This document shows, piece by piece, positions 43,448 through 51,658 of a stretch of 64,000 nucleotides of DNA. Source of the stretch: Pseudomonas morbosilactucae. GTDB taxonomy: Bacteria > Pseudomonadota > Gammaproteobacteria > Pseudomonadales > Pseudomonadaceae. The notes below the pieces were generated by a model that was not told the DNA's origin, searched no databases, and saw only the letters and a program-made list of their open reading frames with translations. The position numbers were made by a program, and so were the translations under genes. How positions within the stretch are numbered: position 1 is the first letter of the stretch; each line of letters opens with the position of its first letter. The stretch is taken from the NCBI RefSeq assembly GCF_023241715.1, contig NZ_JALQCW010000022.1, forward strand, positions 40,358 through 104,357. The letters run 5' to 3'.

Positions 43448-44650
43448 CTAGATCGCTCCGCTGGCGCGCATTTGCCGGATGCTGTCGGCGGACAGGCCCA
43501 GCTCATGCAGGACTTGCTCGGTGTGCTGGCCCAGGCCTGGCACGGCGTCCATGCGTGGCTGGAAGGCGCTGCTGCTGGCCGGTGGCAGCAGGCTTGGCAC
43601 CGGGCCGGCGCTGGTCGCGACCTGGCGCCAACGCTCGCGGGCCTGCAACTGTGGGTGGTCCCAGACGCCTTGCATGTCATTGACCCGGGCGTTGGCGATC
43701 TGCGCCTGATCCAGGCGCTGCATGACCCCGTCGAAGTCCAGTGTGGAAAAGGCCGCCACGATCAGCTCGCGCAGGGCGTTGCGGTTTTCCACCCGCTTGA
43801 AGTTGGCGGCGAAGCGCGGGTCTTGGGCCAACGTCGGTTGCAGCAGGACTTTTTCGCAGAACAGCTGCCACTCCCGCTCGTTCTGCAAGCCCAGCATCAC
43901 CGTGCTGCCGTCGCCGATGGGGAAGGGGCCGTAGGGGTAAATGGTGGCGTGGGCCGCGCCGGCCCGGGGCGGCGGCGGTGCCCCTTGGTAGGCGTAGTAC
44001 AGCGGGTAGTTCATCCACTCCACCAGGGCTTCGAGCATCGACACGTCGAGGTGGCTGCCCACCCCGGTGCGCCCACGCAACAGCAGGGCGGAAAGAATGC
44101 CGGTGTAGGCGTACATGCCGGCGGCGATGTCGGCGATCGAACAACCGGCCTTGGCCAGGTCTTCGGCGCCGGGTCCGCCGGTCACCGATAGAAAGCCGCC
44201 CTCGCTCTGGATCAGCAGGTCGTAGGCCTTTTTCTTCTCGTAGGGCCCGCCGGCGCCGTAGCCGGAAATGTCACACACAATCAGCCGTGGAAAGCGCGCG
44301 TGCAGGGCCTCGAACGACAAGCCCATGCGTGCCGCGGCACCGGGGGCCAGGTTCTGCACCAGCACATCGGCGTCGGCCAGCAGGCGGTCGAGCACCTCGG
44401 TGGCGGCGGTCTGCTTGAGGTCCAGGGTCAGGCTTTCTTTCGAGCGATTGGTCCACACAAAATGCGAGGCCAGGCCGTTGACGCGCTGGTCGTAGCCACG
44501 GGCGAAATCGCCGCTGCCGGGGCGCTCGACCTTGATGACCCGGGCGCCCAGGTCGGCCAGTTGGCGGGTGCAGAAGGGCGCGGCAATGGCGTGTTCCAGG
44601 CTGACCACGGTGATGCCGTCGAGGGGGCGTACAGGGGAGGGCTGGCTCAT
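43448..44650 (-). CDS. Class III CoA-transferase (CaiB/BaiF family)
   Basis: A 400-residue CoA-transferase. Features are LDGITVVSLEHAIAAPFCTRQLADLGA, the NRSKESLTLDLK segment, and the catalytic Asp in KKAYDLLIQSEGG. Family III enzymes move CoA between dicarboxylates, for example succinyl-CoA to itaconate, mesaconate or citramalate. In this row it should activate the acid that the dehydrogenase, hydratase and lyase then use, as Ict does in the itaconate pathway. The acid itself is inferred. Confidence 0.88.
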   Translation of the reverse strand: MSQPSPVRPLDGITVVSLEHAIAAPFCTRQLADLGARVIKVERPGSGDFARGYDQRVNGLASHFVWTNRSKESLTLDLKQTAATEVLDRLLADADVLVQNLAPGAAARMGLSFEALHARFPRLIVCDISGYGAGGPYEKKKAYDLLIQSEGGFLSVTGGPGAEDLAKAGCSIADIAAGMYAYTGILSALLLRGRTGVGSHLDVSMLEALVEWMNYPLYYAYQGAPPPPRAGAAHATIYPYGPFPIGDGSTVMLGLQNEREWQLFCEKVLLQPTLAQDPRFAANFKRVENRNALRELIVAAFSTLDFDGVMQRLDQAQIANARVNDMQGVWDHPQLQARERWRQVATSAGPVPSLLPPASSSAFQPRMDAVPGLGQHTEQVLHELGLSADSIRQMRASGAI

Positions 44651-44716
44651 GTTTTATCTCTCTTGTCAGGCTGTGCGCAGCAGCGCCGACCAAGGCCGGC
44701 GCGGTGGACGACGGGC

Positions 44717-45880
44717 TCAGAAGGAGCGGGGCAACTCCAGCAGGTGCTCGGCCACGTAGGACAAAATCAGGTTGGTGGAGATCGGCGCCACCTGGTACAG
44801 CCGGGTCTCGCGGAACTTGCGCTCGACGTCGTATTCGCAGGCAAAGCCAAAACCGCCGTGGGTCTGCAGGCAGGCGTTGGCCGCCTCCCAGGACGCCTTG
44901 GCCGCCAGGTACTTGGCCATGTTGGCGCTGGCACCGGCGTTCTGCCCGCTGTCGTATTCCTCGCAGGCACGCCAGCGCATCAGGTCGGCGGCCTCGATTT
45001 CGATATGGGCTTCGGCGATGGGGAATTGCACACCCTGGTTCTGCCCGATCGGCCGGCCAAACACCACGCGGTCGCGGGCATAGGCGCTGGCTTTTTCGAT
45101 AAACCAGCGGCCGTCGCCGATGCATTCGGCGGCAATCAGGGTGCGCTCGGCATTCAGGCCGTCGAGGATGTACCGGAAGCCTTTGCCTTCTTCGCCGATC
45201 AGGCTGTCGGCGGGGATCTCCAGGTTGTCGAAGAACAGCTCGTTGGTCTCGTGGTTGACCATGTTGGCGATGGGCTGCACGGTCAGGCCGTTGCCGATGG
45301 CCTCGCGCAGGTCGACCAGGAAGATCGACATGCCTTCGGATTTTTTGCTGACTTCGGCCAGCGGCGTGGTGCGGGCCAGGAGGATCATCAGGTCGGAATG
45401 CTGGACCCGTGAGATCCACACCTTCTGCCCGTTGATCACGTACTTGTCGCCGCGCTTGACCGCGGTGGTCTTGATTTTGGTGGTGTCGGTGCCGGTGGTG
45501 GGTTCGGTGACCCCCATCGATTGCAGGCGCAGTTCGCCGCTGGCGAGTTTGGGCAGGTAGTAGCTTTTCTGCGCCGCACTGCCGTGGCGCAGCAGGGTGA
45601 ACATGTTGTACATCTGCCCGTGCACGGTGCCGGAGTTGCCGCCGCAGCGGTTCACTTCCTCAAGGATCACCGAGGCTTCGGCCAGGCCCAGGCCGGAGCC
45701 GCCGTACTCTTCGGGGATCATCGCCGACAACCAGCCAGCGTCGGTCAGGGCCTTGACGAAGGCCTCGGGAAAGCCCTTTTCTTCGTCGATCCGGCGCCAG
45801 TAGGCTGCGTCGAATTCGGCGCACAGGGCACGCACGCCCTCGCGGATGGCATTGAGTTCTTCAGCGTTGCGATCAGTCAT
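44717..45880 (-). CDS. Acyl-CoA dehydrogenase
   Basis: A flavoprotein of about 387 residues. FAD and substrate motifs are visible: MIPEEYGGSGLGLAEASVILEEV, QSMGVTEPTTGTDTTKIKT, VWISRVQHSDLMILLAR and THGGFGFACEYDVERKFRE. The start after GAGGA is chosen over an upstream in-frame codon. A related dehydrogenase gene sits in the P. aeruginosa itaconate cluster. In this row, with its own EtfAB, it could oxidise methylsuccinyl-CoA to an unsaturated C5 dicarboxyl-CoA. The substrate is inferred. Confidence 0.88.
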   Translation of the reverse strand: MTDRNAEELNAIREGVRALCAEFDAAYWRRIDEEKGFPEAFVKALTDAGWLSAMIPEEYGGSGLGLAEASVILEEVNRCGGNSGTVHGQMYNMFTLLRHGSAAQKSYYLPKLASGELRLQSMGVTEPTTGTDTTKIKTTAVKRGDKYVINGQKVWISRVQHSDLMILLARTTPLAEVSKKSEGMSIFLVDLREAIGNGLTVQPIANMVNHETNELFFDNLEIPADSLIGEEGKGFRYILDGLNAERTLIAAECIGDGRWFIEKASAYARDRVVFGRPIGQNQGVQFPIAEAHIEIEAADLMRWRACEEYDSGQNAGASANMAKYLAAKASWEAANACLQTHGGFGFACEYDVERKFRETRLYQVAPISTNLILSYVAEHLLELPRSF

Positions 45881-45899
45881 TATTGTTTTCCTCAACGAG

Positions 45900-45926
45900 C
45901 CACCCGGGGCCAATCACCCCGGGTGG
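45900..45926. repeat. Perfect 10-bp stem between two operon genes
   Basis: CCACCCGGGG and CCCCGGGTGG with a seven-base loop lie between the decarboxylase beta-subunit stop and the acyl-CoA dehydrogenase start. Without a T-tract it may partly terminate or stabilise the upstream message. Confidence 0.5.
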
Positions 45927-45945
45927 GCAGGGGGCAGCGGGGCAA

Positions 45946-46542
45946 TCAGATCGGGGCGAAACCCAGGGCCGCGCGGAAGCGGTTCTTGATGTAGTGACCG
46001 TCACGCGGAGGCAGGACCCGTGGCGGGTTTTCCGCCTTGATCTTGATTGTCGCCAGCTTGACCCCGGCACGACCGGCAAAACGCTCACGCAGCTCATGCA
46101 CACCCTGCATGTCGCGGATTTCCGCAGTCCAGCTGAAACCGCACGTGTTGGCCACCTGATCCAGGCTGATGCCAAAACCGGCGTGGCTGACTTGCATGCC
46201 GGTTTCACCGAAGTGGCCGTTGTCGAGCACGGCGATGGTCAGGTTCGCCGGTTTTTGCAGGGCCACCGTGGCCAGGGCGCCGAAGCCCATGAGCAATTCA
46301 CCGTCGCCGGTGATCACCACCACGCTCTTGTCCGGCTGGGCATTGGCCAGGCCCAGGCCCACGGTGATCGCGCTGCCCATGGCGGCCCACAGGTAGTAGT
46401 TGCCGTCGTGATCGCCGGCGGCCATCACGTCGTAGGAAGCCGAGCCCAGGCCGGTCACCACCAGCAGGTCTTTGCGGTCGGCGAGCAGGGCCTTGACCAC
46501 TTCACGGCGGCAGAGGGTGTGGTGAGCGCTTACTTGACCCAT
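45946..46542 (-). CDS. ThDP-dependent decarboxylase, beta subunit (sulfopyruvate/phosphonopyruvate decarboxylase type)
   Basis: A 198-residue subunit that binds the ThDP pyrophosphate through the GDGELLMGFGALATV ... LDNGHFGETG motif (GDG to N). It corresponds to the beta (ComE-type) half of sulfopyruvate decarboxylase, the other half being the preceding gene; the two overlap by 13 bases. Such enzymes remove CO2 from a 2-oxo acid and leave an aldehyde. No sulfonate or phosphonate gene is nearby, so another 2-oxo acid is likely, probably the product of the aminotransferase upstream. Confidence 0.85.
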   Translation of the reverse strand: MGQVSAHHTLCRREVVKALLADRKDLLVVTGLGSASYDVMAAGDHDGNYYLWAAMGSAITVGLGLANAQPDKSVVVITGDGELLMGFGALATVALQKPANLTIAVLDNGHFGETGMQVSHAGFGISLDQVANTCGFSWTAEIRDMQGVHELRERFAGRAGVKLATIKIKAENPPRVLPPRDGHYIKNRFRAALGFAPI

Positions 46543-47069
46543 TTCTTTTCTCCAATCAGACGCTGGCCCAGCAACAGGGCGCAGGAGGAATCACCGTTGA
46601 ATGCCATGGTGGCGGCACCGTGCAGCAGCGGGGCGACGTCTTTCGGGTCATCGGCGCGCCAGGTCATGACCTTCATCAGGTTCAGCGAGGCTTCGGTGAC
46701 TTGGCCCATGGGGTTTTGCCAGGCGTTGAACTCGGCCCAGTCGCCGCGCATGGTCACCACCATCAGCAGCGGGAAGCCGGCGCAGACTTGCAGTGCCAGG
46801 GTGTTGATGCAGTTGCCGACGCCGCTGGACTGCATCAGCAGGGCGCCGCGTTCGCCGCCCAGCCAGGCACCGGCCAGGTAGCCGATGCCTTCTTCTTCAG
46901 TGGTCAGGACCACCGCCTTGATGTCCGGGTCTTCGTAGGCCATGCGGATTGCCGCCGAGTGCCCCGCGTCAGGCACGAACACCAGGTGTTTGACCCCGGC
47001 GGATTTGAGGACGTGGAACACATCCTCCTGCCAATCGATGCCCATGCTGTGTTCAGCTGCTGTTGACAT
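46530..47069 (-). CDS. ThDP-dependent decarboxylase, alpha subunit (ComD-like)
   Basis: A 179-residue subunit with the pyrimidine-binding part of the ThDP fold. The conserved Glu for cofactor activation is in LTTEEEGIGYLAGAWLGGER, followed by LMQSSGVGNCINTLALQV. It is the ComD-type partner of the next gene. The start follows GGGAG at six bases. The preceding gap of 260 bases holds a hairpin and a LysR-type box, so the two decarboxylase genes and those after them may have their own promoter. Confidence 0.85.
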   Translation of the reverse strand: MSTAAEHSMGIDWQEDVFHVLKSAGVKHLVFVPDAGHSAAIRMAYEDPDIKAVVLTTEEEGIGYLAGAWLGGERGALLMQSSGVGNCINTLALQVCAGFPLLMVVTMRGDWAEFNAWQNPMGQVTEASLNLMKVMTWRADDPKDVAPLLHGAATMAFNGDSSCALLLGQRLIGEKKWVK

Positions 47070-47157
47070 GCCAATCTCCCAAGCCGTGCTGCTTTTGTGT
47101 TTTCAGCCATTCTGGGAGGGCGGGGCGCGCACGACGACTACCGTTTTTGTCTTTGAG

Positions 47158-47174
47158 ATATGCCCATTTTGTAT
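47158..47174 (-). promoter_or_regulatory. LysR-type box (ATA-N11-TAT) before the decarboxylase genes
   Basis: ATATGCCCATTTTGTAT fits the ATA-N11-TAT / T-N11-A pattern of LysR sites. It lies about 90 bases upstream of the decarboxylase alpha-subunit start, in the only AT-rich part of this gap. Confidence 0.4.
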
Positions 47175-47266
47175 AGCCCGGCGGCGAACCGGCGAGGCTT
47201 CTGGCCGTGGCGATAACGGGGGGGTATGGCTGGGAGCAATGGCGGCCGCCAGGCAGCAAACGAGGG

Positions 47267-47290
47267 GTGCACGCCCTCCCTGGCGTGCAC
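47267..47290 (-). terminator. Hairpin after the aminotransferase gene
   Basis: GTGCACGCC and GGCGTGCAC form a perfect 9-bp stem with a six-base loop about 40 bases past the aminotransferase stop. T residues after it are few, so termination may be partial. Confidence 0.5.
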
Positions 47291-47331
47291 TGATCTGGCG
47301 GAGTGATGGCCTTGCGCCAGGCGCCTGCCTG

Positions 47332-48546
47332 TCAGGCCAGGTCAGTACAGAAGCGGCGAATGGCCTCGCAGGCCTTGCGCAACGACGCATCATCCAGGGC
47401 ATAGGCGATGCGGATGTAGGGCCCCAGGCCAAAGGCACTGCCATGCACCACGGCGACATTCGCTTCATCGAGCAGGGCATGGGCGAAGTCTTCGTCGCTG
47501 TGCAACATCCGACCGGCCGGCGAGGTGCGGCCGATGACCCCGGCGCAACTGGCGAAGGCGTAGAACGCCCCGGCCGGGACTCCGCACTCCAGCCCCGGGG
47601 TGTCGTTGAGCAGCGCCACCATCAGGTCCCGCCGTCTCTGGAACACGTCGCGGCTGTCCTGGATGAAGTCCCTGGGGCCTTCGAGGGCGGCGAGGGCGGC
47701 CTGCTGGGAAATCGAGCAGGCGCCGGAAGTCTGTTGCCCCTGGAGCTTTTCCATGGCGTCCAGCAGCCAACGCGGCCCGGTGGCAAAACCGATGCGCCAG
47801 CCGGTCATGGCATAGGCCTTGGACACGCCGTTCATGGTCAGGGTGCGTGGGGCCAGGCGTGGCTCGACCTGGGCCAGGGTGTGGAACGGCTGGTCTTCGA
47901 AGATCAGGTGTTCGTAGATGTCGTCCGCCAGGATCAGCACCTGGGGATGGGCCAGCAGCACCTCGGCCAGGGCCAGCAGCTCGTCGCGGCTGTACACCGC
48001 GCCGGTGGGATTGGACGGCGAATTGAGGATCAGCCAGCGAGTCTGCGCGGTGATCGCGGCGGCCAGCGCGTCGGGCGTCAGCTTGAAGCCGTCCTTGGCC
48101 TCACAGGTCACGACCCGGGTCTGAGCGCCGCACAGTTGCACCATCTCCGGGTAGCTGACCCAGTACGGCGCCGGCACGATGACCTGGTCGCCCTCGTTGA
48201 GGGTCGCGGCCAGGGCGTTGTAGATCACCTGCTTGCCGCCGTTGCACACCAGGGTGTCCTGCCAACTGACGTCGAGGCCGTTTTCGCGGCGGAACTTGGC
48301 GGCCACCGCTTCGCGCAGGGCACGTACCCCGGCCACCTGGGTGTAGCGTGTGTGGCCCTGTTCGATTGCATTGATCGCGGCCTCGCGGACATGCCGCGGG
48401 GTATCGAAATCCGGCTCGCCGGCGCACAGCGAAATGATCTCGGCGCCCTGGGCCCGGCGCTCGGCTACCCGGTCCATGATGCGGTAGGTGGCTGAGGGCC
48501 GGGCGTCGGCCAGGCGCTGGTTGAGGCGTTGCAGGTCGGCGCTCAT
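47332..48546 (-). CDS. Class I aminotransferase (aspartate aminotransferase-like)
   Basis: A PLP enzyme of 404 residues. Motifs are IISLCAGEPDFDTPRHV, LNSPSNPTGAVYS, LADDIYEHLIFE and the PLP Lys in NGVSKAYAMTGWRIGFATG. The type fits the I-beta/AspC-like group that handles aspartate, glutamate and similar acidic amino acids. Its start overlaps the stop of an RraA-family gene (ATGA), so amino-group transfer and aldol cleavage seem coupled. I infer an acidic, possibly branched, amino acid as donor. Confidence 0.88.
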   Translation of the reverse strand: MSADLQRLNQRLADARPSATYRIMDRVAERRAQGAEIISLCAGEPDFDTPRHVREAAINAIEQGHTRYTQVAGVRALREAVAAKFRRENGLDVSWQDTLVCNGGKQVIYNALAATLNEGDQVIVPAPYWVSYPEMVQLCGAQTRVVTCEAKDGFKLTPDALAAAITAQTRWLILNSPSNPTGAVYSRDELLALAEVLLAHPQVLILADDIYEHLIFEDQPFHTLAQVEPRLAPRTLTMNGVSKAYAMTGWRIGFATGPRWLLDAMEKLQGQQTSGACSISQQAALAALEGPRDFIQDSRDVFQRRRDLMVALLNDTPGLECGVPAGAFYAFASCAGVIGRTSPAGRMLHSDEDFAHALLDEANVAVVHGSAFGLGPYIRIAYALDDASLRKACEAIRRFCTDLA

Positions 48547-49181
48547 GCCCGGGTTCTCCAGTCGGTCAGGTTCATCAGTTCCAGGGTCGAGCGGCCTTCG
48601 CTGAGGGCCTGCATCATCTGGGCTTCCTTGTGCGCCCGCGCTTCGCCTTCGGCCAGGGTGCGGGCGGCATCAGCCTTGGGGATCACGATGACGCCGTCGT
48701 CATCCGCCACCAGCAGGTCGCCGGGGGCCACCGGTACGCCGTTGAAGTTGAAGGCTTGCCCCACCGACGGCGCGCTGACCTTGAGGGTGCCCTTGACCGA
48801 GACGCCCCGGGCGAACACCGGGAACTGGCGTTTTTTCAGGGCGGCGATATCCCGCACGCCACCGTCGATCACCAGGCCCACCACGCCCGCGGCTTCAGCG
48901 GCCACGGTCAGCACCTCGCCCCAGTAACCGGCGATAAAATTGCCGGTGCCCACCACCAGCACGCTGCCTCGGGGCGCGCGTTCCATCGCCAGGTGCAAGG
49001 CCAGGTTATCGCCGGGAGAGCACTCCAGGGGGTAGACCGGCGCGGCGATAAAGGCCCCGTCCCAGACCGGGCGGATCGCGCTGTCGACTGTGCAGGGCAG
49101 GTGGGAGGCTTCATACAGGGTCGAACTGCCCAGGACTTTGGCCCGTGCGTGGAAATCCAGGGGAAGCGGCAGCGGGGTCAT
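48543..49181 (-). CDS. RraA/HMG-aldolase family protein 1
   Basis: A 212-residue member of the RraA-like family, which includes 4-hydroxy-4-methyl-2-oxoglutarate aldolase and oxaloacetate decarboxylase. Motifs are GDNLALHLAME, GYWGEVLTVAA and GLVIDGGVRD, whose Arg-Asp pair binds substrate and metal. It lies between the second RraA gene (TGATG overlap) and the aminotransferase gene (ATGA overlap). The active-site residues are kept, so it is probably an enzyme rather than an RNase E inhibitor. Confidence 0.85.
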   Translation of the reverse strand: MTPLPLPLDFHARAKVLGSSTLYEASHLPCTVDSAIRPVWDGAFIAAPVYPLECSPGDNLALHLAMERAPRGSVLVVGTGNFIAGYWGEVLTVAAEAAGVVGLVIDGGVRDIAALKKRQFPVFARGVSVKGTLKVSAPSVGQAFNFNGVPVAPGDLLVADDDGVIVIPKADAARTLAEGEARAHKEAQMMQALSEGRSTLELMNLTDWRTRA

Positions 49182-49843
49182 CAGACTTTCCTTTGCAGGT
49201 TGTGATAACCCAGGGCAGCCCGGGCTTCCTTGAGGGTTTTACCCTGGGCGATCAGGGCGCGAATATCGGCTTCGACGGCCTCGATCTGCCGGGCGGCGGC
49301 CGCCACTTCAGCGGCACGCTGGCGGGGCACCACCACCACGCCGTTGGCGTCGGCGACCACGATGTCCCGGGCACAGACCCGGACCGCGCCGATGGACACC
49401 GGCTGGTTGAGTGCCTGTACCTGCACCCGGTCCTTGCCGGTGCGCATGAAACGACCCTTGCTGAACAGTGGGTAGCCATCGCCCAGGGCCTTGCTGACGT
49501 CGCGGCATACGCCGTCGATCACCGTCGCGGCGATCTGCCGGCTGCCGGCGTATTGGGTCATGATGTCGCCCCAGACGGTGCAGTCGGTGCGGCCGCCGTT
49601 GTCGATCACCACCACATCACCGGGGGCCACGTCGTCGATAAAGTCGCCCACGGTGCCGGGTGGCACGCTGGCGCTGACGTACTGCACGGTGAACGCCGGA
49701 CCGACCACCACCTCGCGGTAGTTGTCCAGGGGCGCCAGGCCCAGGCATTGCCCGGGCAGGCCGAGCTTGTCCAGGGCGTCGGACACGCCGGGGGTATCGA
49801 GGCCGGCAAACAGGGCCACCAGGGCCTGGTCTTCAAGGTTCAT
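49181..49843 (-). CDS. RraA/HMG-aldolase family protein 2
   Basis: A 220-residue paralogue. Motifs are LDTPGVSDALDKLGLPG near the start, GDVVVIDNGG, TVWGDIMTQYA and ATVIDGVCRD. The Arg-Asp pair is present. It differs clearly in sequence from its neighbours, so the three are not recent duplicates. Both ends overlap the adjoining RraA genes by one to four bases, which implies coupled translation and perhaps a hetero-oligomer or a set of related substrates. Confidence 0.85.
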   Translation of the reverse strand: MNLEDQALVALFAGLDTPGVSDALDKLGLPGQCLGLAPLDNYREVVVGPAFTVQYVSASVPPGTVGDFIDDVAPGDVVVIDNGGRTDCTVWGDIMTQYAGSRQIAATVIDGVCRDVSKALGDGYPLFSKGRFMRTGKDRVQVQALNQPVSIGAVRVCARDIVVADANGVVVVPRQRAAEVAAAARQIEAVEADIRALIAQGKTLKEARAALGYHNLQRKV

Positions 49844-50508
49844 CGGGCGTGCTCCACGTGGATGGCTTCGAACTGGGTGTCATGCATCACCTCGGCCACC
49901 GAGCGCCCGCTGCGCACGGCCTCGACCATGCCTTCCTGGCGCCGAGCGATGCGCTCGCCGAGGTCGAGGACCTTGGCGATTTCGGCCTGGGCCACAAACA
50001 CCGTGCCGCAACGGTCGGCGATCACATAGTCGTCCTGGCTGACCTCGACCCCGGCCACCTGGATCGGCACGGCGGCAGCGATCTGCACCAGCCGATTGCG
50101 CGCACTGATCATGGTGACGCCACGCCCGTACACCGGGTAGCCGATGGATTCGCTGCCTTCGATGTCGCGGCTGTAGCCGTCGATTACCGTGCCGCGCACG
50201 CCCTTGCCAAGGGCGGCGTTGGCCAGGATGTCGCCCCAGCAGGAAATGCCCGGCAGGCCGCCGGCGATGACCAGCAGCCGATCGTCACTGGCGATCTGTT
50301 CGACCACCGGGGTAATCAGGTGCACGGTAGGCTGGCGGTCGGACTTGGCTGCCAGCAGCACCGTGCTGGCGCGGCCGACGATCTTCGGGCAATCCCACAG
50401 TGGGCGCAGGCCCACGGTGGCGCCGGGCAGGCCGAGGAAATCGAGGGCATCGGAGACCGTGTTGGTGTCCAGTGCTGCCAGGCGTTCAAGCAGACTCTCA
50501 TGGGTCAT
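49840..50508 (-). CDS. RraA/HMG-aldolase family protein 3
   Basis: A protein of about 222 residues, the first gene of the leftward row. Motifs are DTNTVSDALDFLGLPGATVG, SCWGDILANAAL and GTVIDGYSRD. The start MTHESLLERL is chosen because the family begins there; the frame upstream runs into the divergent promoter. It is divergent from a LysR gene across about 105 AT-rich bases, which should control it. Confidence 0.85.
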   Translation of the reverse strand: MTHESLLERLAALDTNTVSDALDFLGLPGATVGLRPLWDCPKIVGRASTVLLAAKSDRQPTVHLITPVVEQIASDDRLLVIAGGLPGISCWGDILANAALGKGVRGTVIDGYSRDIEGSESIGYPVYGRGVTMISARNRLVQIAAAVPIQVAGVEVSQDDYVIADRCGTVFVAQAEIAKVLDLGERIARRQEGMVEAVRSGRSVAEVMHDTQFEAIHVEHAR

Positions 50509-50560
50509 GGGGGCAAGCCTCAGGGGATGGAGGCGCCCAGTTTCAGCGAGCAGGTTTGAT

Positions 50561-50597
50561 AGGTATATTACGAATCGCATAAGCCTTACATACGATT
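50561..50597. promoter_or_regulatory. AT-rich divergent operator region (RraA row / LysR)
   Basis: The gap holds nested inverted repeats: outer AATCG (50573) and CGATT (50593), and inner TAAGCCTTA (50580-50588), plus the word AGGTATAT. The layout suits binding by the divergent LysR protein. Confidence 0.45.
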
Positions 50598-50613
50598 AAA
50601 CTATGGATCTGCC

Positions 50614-51507
50614 ATGATCAATTTCCGCTTGATTCGCCACCTCTGGTTGTTCCTTGCCGTTGCCGAAGAGCAGAACTTCGGTCGGGCCGCCAAGCGCCTG
50701 GGCATGTCCCAGCCGCCCCTCAGTGAGCAGATCCAGGTGCTGGAGCAGGCACTCAAGGTCAAGCTGTTCGAGCGCTCGCGGCGCGGCGCCCAACTGACCC
50801 CGGTGGGCGCGGCTATCCTGCCGGCGGTGCGCAATTTCGCCGAGCAGTTGCAGCGCCTGGAGCTGGCGGTGGAGGAGGCGGTGGCCGGGCAGTCGGGCCT
50901 GTTGACCATCGGCGCGATCTCCAGTGCCATGTTCGACCTGCTGCCGGGGCTGATCGAGCGGCTCAAGCTGGCCCATCCGCAGTTGACGGTGTCGGTGCGC
51001 GAGATCGACAGCGTCGAAGCGGTTCCGGCCCTGGAAGCGGGGGACATCGACCTGGCGTTCGCTCGGCTGGACGGTGATCTGGGCGCGTCGATCCAATCCC
51101 TGGCGCTGACCGAAGACCGACTGATGGTGGCCTTGCCCAGTGACCACCCGCTGGCCTCGCGCAAACGCATCAGCCTGTCGAGTCTGGCCAGCGAGCCCCT
51201 GGTGATGTTCTCGCGCAAGGTCAGCCCGGTGTATTTCGATAATCTGATCGCCACCTGCCGGGCCAGCGGCTTCTCGCCACGGGTGCTGCACGAAGTGCGC
51301 TCGGTGGCTTCGCAGATCGCCTTTGTCAGCTGTGGCCAAGGCATTGCCCTGGTGCCGGCAGCGCTGAAAAAGCTGGCGCCGGATAACGTGGTGCTGCGGC
51401 CCTTGAGCCAACCGTTGAATGTGGTCACCACGGCCCTGGCGTGGAACGCCGAGCGTGCCAATCCGCTGGTGGCGGAAGTGGTGGCAGGGTTTCGCGAGCG
51501 CACCTGA
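50614..51507 (+). CDS. LysR regulator of the RraA/aminotransferase row
   Basis: A 297-residue LysR protein with HTH LIRHLWLFLAVAEEQNFGRAAKRLGMSQPPLSEQIQVLEQAL and a sensor domain. 'SQPPLSEQI' marks the BenM/CatM-like branch, which senses small carboxylates. It is divergent from the first RraA gene. The P. aeruginosa itaconate cluster also has a divergent LysR regulator, so a branched dicarboxylate or its CoA ester could be the inducer here. Confidence 0.9.
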   Translation: MINFRLIRHLWLFLAVAEEQNFGRAAKRLGMSQPPLSEQIQVLEQALKVKLFERSRRGAQLTPVGAAILPAVRNFAEQLQRLELAVEEAVAGQSGLLTIGAISSAMFDLLPGLIERLKLAHPQLTVSVREIDSVEAVPALEAGDIDLAFARLDGDLGASIQSLALTEDRLMVALPSDHPLASRKRISLSSLASEPLVMFSRKVSPVYFDNLIATCRASGFSPRVLHEVRSVASQIAFVSCGQGIALVPAALKKLAPDNVVLRPLSQPLNVVTTALAWNAERANPLVAEVVAGFRERT

Positions 51508-51658
51508 GGTGGCATCGACCCGGGGCGGACCATAGGTTTGAGCTATGGAAACCTTCGCCAATCCGTTATTTACAGCGGGCAGCAGGGCGGGGAGATTATG
51601 CGCCCGTTCGCCGGCTCACCCGCCCGGTGCCACGCCTTTTGTGCCAGGAGCCCTCGCC

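Noticed and set aside
46942..48495. A 517-codon open frame on the plus strand
   Set aside because: It runs opposite the aminotransferase and decarboxylase genes, which have full motifs and ribosome sites.
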